DNA from: CAYJQO01 sp964372445
Lineage (GTDB): Bacteria; Patescibacteriota; Minisyncoccia; UBA6257; GWB1-50-10
DNA length: 12,114 nt
Reading direction: 5' to 3'
Assembly: GCA_964372445.1 (NCBI GenBank)
Contig: CAYJQO010000020.1
Span: 1-12,114 of the forward strand
Made by a program: the position numbers and the translations under genes. The notes below the pieces were generated by a model. It was given only the letters and a program-made list of their open reading frames with translations. It did not search any database and had not been told where the DNA came from. This document shows positions 4,599 to 9,940 of the stretch, piece by piece; the first letter of the stretch is position 1, and each line of letters starts with the position of its first letter.

Positions 4599-5957
4599 CT
4601 ACGCCTCGCCCTCGCCACCCGTGTGCACCGTGTCGATGGTGCGGAAGGTTACCCGCTCCTGGTCGAAGCGGAGCTTCACGGAGCCAAGCGGGCCGTTACG
4701 GTGCTTCGCGATGATGAGCTCGACCACGTTCTGTTCCTCTTCGGGCAGGTCCGTGCGCTCGCGGTCTTTGCGGTAGATGAAGAGCACCACGTCGGCATCC
4801 TGTTCGAGCGACCCGCTCTCCCGGAGGTCGGAGAGCCGTGGGATTTTCACCTCGCGCTTGTCAACGTCCCGCGAGAGCTGCGAGATTGCTAGGACCGGCA
4901 CGACCAGCTCGCGCGCGAGCGCCTTGAGCGTTCGGGAAATTTCGGTTACCTGCTGAACAATATTGTCGGAACCGGTGCGCGGCTGGATGAGCTGCAGGTA
5001 GTCGACGATGAGGAGGTCGAGGCTGCTCTCGAGCTGCAGGCGGCGCGCCATGGACCGCATCTGGAGGATGGTGGGGGAGGGCGTGTCATCGATGTAGAGG
5101 GATGATTTCGAGAGCTCGTCTAGGGCCTGCTGGACCAGCGCAAACTCGAGCTCATCGTTCAGGCGTCCGGTCCGCAGGCGCCAGAGGGGTATCTGGGCCT
5201 GGGCCGCGATGAGCCGGTCGATGACCTGATCCCGGGACATCTCGAGCGAGAAGATGCCCACCGATTTTCCCTGGAGTGCGACCTGGCGCGCAACGTCGAG
5301 GGCGAACGTCGTTTTCCCGTACGAGGGCCGGGCGCCCAGGATAATGAGATCGGATGCCTGGAAACCGGAGAGGAGCGCGTCGAGCTGCGGGAAGTGGGTT
5401 GGGAGCCCGCGGTAGGTGCCCCGCTCGCCCCGGTGGAGCTTCTCCAGACGCTCGTACGCTGCGGGGAGATCATCGCGCACCGGGATAAATCGCTGCTGCC
5501 GCGACCGCTGCGAGATGCTGAAAATCTTCTGCTCAACGTTATCCACGAGCGACTCGAAATCAGGTTGGTCGAAGGAGAGCTCATTAATTTCCGAGGAGGC
5601 GCGGATAAGGTCACGGCGGACCCGCTTCTCTTTCACGATCTCGGCGTAGCGCTCGACGTGGGCCGAGGTCGGCACGTTCGAAACAAGCTCGGTGAGGTAG
5701 TCAACGCCGCCCACGTCGTTGAGCACTTTTTTTTCCTTCAGTTTGTTTGAGACGGTGAGGAGGTCCACGGGCTGGCTGTGCTGGAAGAGCTCGGTGATCG
5801 CCGCGTAGATGTGCTGGTGCGTCGGGTGGTAGAAATCGGTGTGCGAGAGGAGATCGGCGATCTTGACGATCGCATACTTGTCGAGCATGAGCGCTCCGAG
5901 CACCGAGCGTTCGGCCTCGAGGTCTTGCGGTGGGAGCTTGAATCCGGTGTCCGCCAT
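4599..5957 (-). CDS. dnaB: replicative DNA helicase DnaB
   Basis: The 452-residue protein is a complete DnaB. The N-terminal primase-interacting domain begins LPPQDLEAERSVLGALMLD (residues 8-26). A linker region follows (about 150-180), then the RecA-like ATPase with Walker A GARPSYGKTT (208-217), the SLEM catalytic Glu (E239), Walker B LLIVDYLQL (315-323), AISQLSR (358-363) and the arginine-finger motif LRESGSLEQDAD (378-389). It unwinds DNA ahead of the replisome as a hexamer on the lagging strand. Walker A has Tyr where Met is most common (PSMGKT); this should not stop activity. Its start lies 10 bp after the cysS stop, with GGAGGGG 13 nt upstream of the ATG, and recR follows 4 bp after its stop. 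Confidence 0.97.
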   Translation of the reverse strand: MADTGFKLPPQDLEAERSVLGALMLDKYAIVKIADLLSHTDFYHPTHQHIYAAITELFQHSQPVDLLTVSNKLKEKKVLNDVGGVDYLTELVSNVPTSAHVERYAEIVKEKRVRRDLIRASSEINELSFDQPDFESLVDNVEQKIFSISQRSRQQRFIPVRDDLPAAYERLEKLHRGERGTYRGLPTHFPQLDALLSGFQASDLIILGARPSYGKTTFALDVARQVALQGKSVGIFSLEMSRDQVIDRLIAAQAQIPLWRLRTGRLNDELEFALVQQALDELSKSSLYIDDTPSPTILQMRSMARRLQLESSLDLLIVDYLQLIQPRTGSDNIVQQVTEISRTLKALARELVVPVLAISQLSRDVDKREVKIPRLSDLRESGSLEQDADVVLFIYRKDRERTDLPEEEQNVVELIIAKHRNGPLGSVKLRFDQERVTFRTIDTVHTGGEGEA

Positions 5958-5967
5958 AGGGGAAGGG

Positions 5968-7425
5968 TTACCCCTCCCGGCGCCGCACGAACGGTCCGAG
6001 GGGTGTATCCTCTACCGAGTATCCTAGGGCATGTATCTTTTTTCTCAAGGCGTCAGCTCGGATAAACTGTTCACGCGACCTGCATAGCTCGCGTGCTGCG
6101 GCGAGTGCGGCCACGGCTCGCGGGACGCGGGGCGGTTTGGTGAGATCTAAGCCCAGCACCCGGTCTGCCTCGGCAGCAGCAGCGACCACCATCCGTGCGG
6201 CTTTCCCCGTGGGGTGCCCGAGCGATCGGAGTTTGATGGCCTTGCCCACCATCCCCCGGAGCGCTGAGAGGGCACCCGGGGTGTTGAGGTCATCGTTCAC
6301 CGATCGGGTGAACTCGCGCGTGAAGGCGAGCGTCAGGGCGGTGCCCCGGCGCCGGTCCCGGTAGCTACCCGTTCCTTTCACATGAGTGCGGATCGAGCGG
6401 AGTGACCCGATGCTCTGGAGCAGCCGGTTGTATCCCTGCTGCGCCGACCGGAGGCTCTCCCAGCTGAAGCGCAGGCGCTTGCGGTAGTGAGCCGTGAGCA
6501 TCAGGTACCGGAGGGCGAGCGAGCTTACGCCATGGCGGCGGACGTCGGCGAGGGTAACAAAATTTCCCTTTGATTTTCCCATGCGCTCCTCATCGATGAG
6601 CAGGAACTCCCCGTGCAGCCAGTAGCGGGCGAGCGGCTTGCCGTAGGCCGCCTCCGACTGGGCGATCTCGTTGGTGTGGTGGACGGGAACGTGGTCGATG
6701 CCGCCGGTGTGGATGTCGAAGGGTTGTCCGAGGAGGGCGGTGGAAATAGCCGAGCACTCCAGGTGCCAGCCGGGGAATCCGTCGCCCCAGGGCGAGCGCC
6801 ACCGCATGACGTGGTGCGCGAAGCGGCCGGTGAGCTTGAACCAGAGGGCAAAGTCGGCCGGGTGCCGCTTCTCGGGATCAGCCACCACCTCGCCGCGGAC
6901 GCCAATTAATTTTTCCCCGACGCGCTGCCGGGAGAGCTTGGCGTAGCCCTTGAACCGCGATATGTCGAAGTAGATTGCCGATGGCGTCTCGTACGCGTAG
7001 CCGCGGGAGAGGAGCCGCTTCACCAGCCGGACCTGTTCTGGTATGTACCGGGTTGCCGGGGCAACGTGCTTCGGCTTTCGAACGTTGAGTGCGCGGAGAT
7101 CCGCGAAGAAGGCTCGCTGGTAAAACCGGGTAACATCCCACACTGACTTTCGCTCGCGCCGCGCCTCACGTTCTACCTTATCCTCGCCCTGGTCGGCGTC
7201 GGAGGTCAGGTGGCCAACGTCGGTGACGTTCATGGCGCGGGTGACCCGGTACCCGTTCCATTCGAGCGTTCGCTCCAGCACATCCTCGAACACGTAGGTG
7301 CGGAGGTTGCCGATGTGCGCGTAGTGGTACACGGTTGGTCCGCACGTGTAGAGTCCAACCTTGCCGCGGTGGAGGGGAACGAAGCGCTCCCTCCGACGGG
7401 TGAGCGTGTTGAAGAGGGTGAGCAT
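5968..7425 (-). CDS. cysS: cysteinyl-tRNA synthetase
   Basis: The 485-residue class I synthetase charges tRNA-Cys. It shows LYTCGPTVYHYAHIGNLRTY with the zinc ligand C28 and the HIGH-type motif HIGN (37-40). FPGWHLECSAIS gives zinc ligand C224, GIDHVPVHHTNEIAQSE gives the His/Glu ligands (H249, E253), and ERMGKSKGNF carries the KMSKS-type signature as RMGKS (281-285). The C-terminal helical domain ends RADALRKKIHALGYSVEDTPLGP, typical of the family. I chose the ATG at 7425, 2 bp after the stop of the upstream transporter; an upstream in-frame TTG at 7437 would overlap that gene. The tight spacing implies translational coupling. The SD-like GGAAGGG is about 10 nt upstream of the standard place. 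Confidence 0.96.
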   Translation of the reverse strand: MLTLFNTLTRRRERFVPLHRGKVGLYTCGPTVYHYAHIGNLRTYVFEDVLERTLEWNGYRVTRAMNVTDVGHLTSDADQGEDKVEREARRERKSVWDVTRFYQRAFFADLRALNVRKPKHVAPATRYIPEQVRLVKRLLSRGYAYETPSAIYFDISRFKGYAKLSRQRVGEKLIGVRGEVVADPEKRHPADFALWFKLTGRFAHHVMRWRSPWGDGFPGWHLECSAISTALLGQPFDIHTGGIDHVPVHHTNEIAQSEAAYGKPLARYWLHGEFLLIDEERMGKSKGNFVTLADVRRHGVSSLALRYLMLTAHYRKRLRFSWESLRSAQQGYNRLLQSIGSLRSIRTHVKGTGSYRDRRRGTALTLAFTREFTRSVNDDLNTPGALSALRGMVGKAIKLRSLGHPTGKAARMVVAAAAEADRVLGLDLTKPPRVPRAVAALAAARELCRSREQFIRADALRKKIHALGYSVEDTPLGPFVRRREG

Positions 7426-7427
7426 CG

Positions 7428-8330
7428 CTACAGCCAACCCTTCCGGCGGAAGGCGACGGCGATGGCAATGACGACCGCAGAAATGATCCCGAAGATGATC
7501 CAGAAATCCAACGGTGTTCGGATGAACGTGGCGGCAACGCTCGGCTGCAGCGCGATCGTGGTGTAGAGGAGGAGGGGGAAGGTCAGGAAACCGAGGATCG
7601 AGAATCGCCGGATCACCTCGGATGTCTTAAACTGGAAGAGCTGTGAGATCGTTTCGCTGTAGGATTCGATCGTCGCCGTCAGGTTCTCCAGGAGGTACAC
7701 AATCTTGTGGAAGTCGCCGAGCAGGTCAGCGCAGTAGACGGCAGCATCCTTGCCCCAGAACTTACTGCCGACATCGCGGAGCGTCTCGAGTGCGGCACGC
7801 TGCGCCGCGGCAATGATGGAAAAGTCGAGGAGATCGCGCTTGATGTACGAGATCTCCTCAAGGAGGGTTCGATCCTGCCGTCTGAAGAGCTGGTCGCCAA
7901 CGGAGCCGACTTTCTTCTCCACGTGTTTGAGCTGCCTGGCAGAGAAGTCGTTGATCTCCTCGAGCAGGTAGTAGACCACCTGGGCGCTCGTCTGCATACG
8001 GCCCTGGAGGCGTCCTCGAAGGTCGCGTTCGAACTGGAGGAGCGGTTCGATCGGTTCGTAGGTGATAGCGGCTACGGTTCGTGCGGTGACAATCAGGTCG
8101 ACCTCGGATCGGCGCGAGGTGCGATCGTCGGCTCGGTAGACGGGTATGTGGTAGACAAGGAAGAGGTAGTCGTCGAAACGTTCCACCTTGCTGCGATCGG
8201 ACGGAGCCGAGAGCTCATCCGCGATGATGGGGTGCAGCGGCACGAGACGCTCTAGCTCGGCGATATCCTTCTGTCCTGGCTTGGCGATGCTTACCCAGGT
8301 GAGTGATCGGTTGAGCTTAATCGGTTGCAT
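7428..8330 (-). CDS. CorA-family-like divalent-cation transporter lacking GMN
   Basis: The 300-residue protein has the CorA layout. A cytoplasmic alpha/beta N-terminal domain (to about 110; ...TWVSIAKPGQKDIAELE, HPIIADELS) is followed by a long helical stalk (about 115-235) and two C-terminal helices (about 244-262 and 274-295) ending in a basic FRRKGWL tail. CorA proteins are pentameric Mg2+/Co2+ channels whose first helix ends in GMN, the selectivity loop. Here that place reads YTTIALQPSV, so the signature is absent. Zn2+ export (ZntB-like) or another role is possible. It begins 14 bp after the secreted-protein gene with no visible Shine-Dalgarno and is followed by cysS 2 bp on. Confidence 0.82.
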   Translation of the reverse strand: MQPIKLNRSLTWVSIAKPGQKDIAELERLVPLHPIIADELSAPSDRSKVERFDDYLFLVYHIPVYRADDRTSRRSEVDLIVTARTVAAITYEPIEPLLQFERDLRGRLQGRMQTSAQVVYYLLEEINDFSARQLKHVEKKVGSVGDQLFRRQDRTLLEEISYIKRDLLDFSIIAAAQRAALETLRDVGSKFWGKDAAVYCADLLGDFHKIVYLLENLTATIESYSETISQLFQFKTSEVIRRFSILGFLTFPLLLYTTIALQPSVAATFIRTPLDFWIIFGIISAVVIAIAVAFRRKGWL

Positions 8331-8344
8331 GGCGGGTGTGCTTG

Positions 8345-9271
8345 CTAGCGGCTCCAGTTGAGGATAATGTCGTCAACCTGCGGCGTGAGCGTGCCGGTCT
8401 GGTCAGCCTTGAGGCGAACCTTGTACCGGAGGTATCGGCTATTCTTCACGTGGTTCGGGTTGATGCAGATCGGGGTGTTCGGCGGGGCGCCATCGTTACC
8501 CCCCGGTCCACCGGAGATGCCTGCGTCGCACGGCGCACCGTAGTACGTTGCGGCCGTGCCGTCGTATCCGATCCAGTTCCATGGGTCACTGGCTGCGCTC
8601 GAGGTAGCTACCTGGAAATCCACCCGCGCGCCGCCGAGAGGGTTATCACCGAGCCAGATGATGCTATTGAGGGTAGCCCCTGACTGCGCCTTCGTGTCAA
8701 AGACTGATGACTCGAGGTACCCGACCGTGGCAACGGCTGGGTTCCAGCTAGTCCTCACCTTGTAGAGCCCGCATGATCCGTGGTTGCAGCCGTTGAAGCT
8801 GATCCAGCCGACGATGTCGTTCCACGCCCAGCCGCTGAAGTCTCCGGTGGCAAGATTGATGGTAACCCCGTAGGGTGCGGACATGGCTCCACAAGGTCCG
8901 CTGTTTGGGCAGCTCATGCTGATCCACCCGACCGTGTCATTCCATGCGTAGCCGGAGAGCGTCCCGTTCGTGTTTGATACGGTGTAGGATGACGTCGCGC
9001 AAATGTCGCCGCTGGGGCTCGTGGCACAGTCGAAAGAGATTTCACCGATCGGGGACGTGGCGTACCCCTCAATGCCGGTGCTGGTGACGGTTACGGTTAA
9101 GCTCCCGTAGAAATCCCACCACGCCGATGCGTCGTTCCAGGCGTAGCGTTTGTCCGCGTCGGAGCTAATGTTGGTCGCGGCGGAAGCCTGCGGGCTCGTG
9201 AACGCCAGGTAGATGGAGACGAGCACCAGCGCAATAATCACCATCCAGAAGAGCACCCGCCACGCACGCAT
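8345..9271 (-). CDS. secreted or anchored surface protein with AWNDxxGWISF repeats
   Basis: The 308-residue product starts MRAWRVLFWMVIIALVLVSI, a signal segment or anchor (about 7-25) with a possible cleavage site after ASA near residue 31. The body has imperfect repeats: YAWNDASAWWDF (43-54), GYATSPIGEISFDC (69-82), GYAWNDTVGWISMSC (107-121) and GWAWNDIVGWISFNGC (147-162). The last two are followed by CNxGxCG-like Cys pairs that may form disulfides. The C-terminal half (about 185-308), ending RYLRYKVRLKADQTGTLTPQVDDIILNWS, looks like a beta-sandwich domain. Repeats of this kind are, from memory, frequent in Parcubacteria surface proteins; function unknown. The ATG at 9271 lies 6 nt after an extended -10, so a longer start at 9328 is excluded. 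It is first in the minus-strand block. Confidence 0.8.
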   Translation of the reverse strand: MRAWRVLFWMVIIALVLVSIYLAFTSPQASAATNISSDADKRYAWNDASAWWDFYGSLTVTVTSTGIEGYATSPIGEISFDCATSPSGDICATSSYTVSNTNGTLSGYAWNDTVGWISMSCPNSGPCGAMSAPYGVTINLATGDFSGWAWNDIVGWISFNGCNHGSCGLYKVRTSWNPAVATVGYLESSVFDTKAQSGATLNSIIWLGDNPLGGARVDFQVATSSAASDPWNWIGYDGTAATYYGAPCDAGISGGPGGNDGAPPNTPICINPNHVKNSRYLRYKVRLKADQTGTLTPQVDDIILNWSR

Positions 9272-9277
9272 AGGGTC

Positions 9278-9286
9278 ATTATAGCA
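9278..9286 (-). promoter_or_regulatory. extended -10 for the secreted-protein/corA/cysS/dnaB/recR block
   Basis: On the minus strand TGCTATAAT (9286-9278) is a perfect extended -10. Only 6 nt separate it from the ATG at 9271, so transcription would begin at or next to the A of the start codon (leaderless mRNA). No -35 is visible. Confidence 0.7.
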
Positions 9287-9331
9287 GAACGTCCGGTGTG
9301 CTCCTGCCGGCGCCCCGGGCTGCCGCACCTG

Positions 9332-9340
9332 TGCTATACT
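9332..9340 (+). promoter_or_regulatory. extended -10 for the cupredoxin-like gene
   Basis: TGCTATACT ends 8 nt before the ATG at 9349, again implying a leaderless transcript. The same 11-mer TGTGCTATACT also occurs at 1814-1824, upstream of the MscS-like gene. Confidence 0.65.
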
Positions 9341-9348
9341 TATGTCTC

Positions 9349-9885
9349 ATGACGAAGCGGCAGGTGCTCGTGCTCGGCGCCCTGGTCACGATCGTGCTCA
9401 TCCTCGTGATCATTATGGTTTTCGCCAACCCCACGGTGCCTGTTCCGGCACCGGGTGCTTCTCCTGGTACGGTTCGGCTGGCGCCAAACCAAGCGCTTAC
9501 TCAAGAATCTCCCATTCAGGGTTACAGTCCGGAGGTGCCGGCGAACGCCGCGCCTGGGGCCCCTGAAGCACAGATTGCCATCCCGGCTCAGCCCGGGCAG
9601 CCGCTGCGCACCTTCAACGTGTTCTCGCTGGTAGCCTCACGGGATGGGTACAGCCCATCGTCCGTAACGGTCAGGCGGGGAGATGTGATCGAGATCAACC
9701 TGTCCTCAGAGGGTGGTGACTTCGATCTGTTCTCGCCAAGCCTCGGCTTCTACGTGTTCGCCCGTCGCGGAGAAACGAAAGGGATCAGCTTCGAGGTCCC
9801 GGTCACCGGCACGTTCTCGCTCTTGTGCCGCGACCACTGCCCATCCGGTGGAACCATGGAGGGGAAATTGGTGGTGCTGCCCTGA
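9349..9885 (+). CDS. membrane-anchored cupredoxin-like protein
   Basis: The 178-residue protein has an N-terminal membrane anchor (VLVLGALVTIVLILVIIMVF, about 6-25). A Pro/Ala-rich linker (about 28-85) follows, then a domain of about 90 residues with the cupredoxin pattern: F.LVASRDGYSPSSVTVRRGDVIEINL, then TFSLLCRDHCPSGGTMEGKLVV. The C-terminal loop carries Cys160, His163, Cys164 and Met170, like the Cu-binding loop of CuA/nitrosocyanin-type proteins. The upstream His usually found after the GD.I strand is replaced by DFDLF (residues 124-128), so the metal site may be incomplete or unusual. It would face outside the membrane and could handle copper or electrons. The ATG at 9349 is chosen by position after the -10; there is no Shine-Dalgarno. 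Confidence 0.78.
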   Translation: MTKRQVLVLGALVTIVLILVIIMVFANPTVPVPAPGASPGTVRLAPNQALTQESPIQGYSPEVPANAAPGAPEAQIAIPAQPGQPLRTFNVFSLVASRDGYSPSSVTVRRGDVIEINLSSEGGDFDLFSPSLGFYVFARRGETKGISFEVPVTGTFSLLCRDHCPSGGTMEGKLVVLP

Positions 9886-9915
9886 GCGCCACCGGTGCGC
9901 CGGGCACCCCCCGCG

Positions 9916-9924
9916 TGGTAGAAT
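9916..9924 (+). promoter_or_regulatory. extended -10 for the large surface protein
   Basis: TGGTAGAAT ends 10 nt before an in-frame GTG (9935) and 16 nt before the ATG (9941). The adjoining GGGGAG (9925-9930) could act as a Shine-Dalgarno only if transcription starts further upstream, for example by read-through from the cupredoxin gene 55 bp away. Confidence 0.5.
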
Positions 9925-9940
9925 GGGGAGAACCGTGCGA

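Noticed and set aside
4595..4618. GTG start eight codons upstream for recR
   Set aside because: It overlaps dnaB, adds a non-family MARARRSG extension, and the ATG at 4594 fits RecR starts.
7426..7437. TTG start four codons upstream for cysS
   Set aside because: It overlaps the transporter stop and the ATG at 7425 matches the usual CysRS N-terminus.
9272..9328. 19-residue N-terminal extension of the AWND protein
   Set aside because: It would include the extended -10 and hide the signal segment; the ATG at 9271 gives a normal signal-peptide start.
9886..9915. GC-rich dyad GCGCCACCGGTGCGC after the cupredoxin gene as a terminator
   Set aside because: The stem is short and imperfect and has no T tract.
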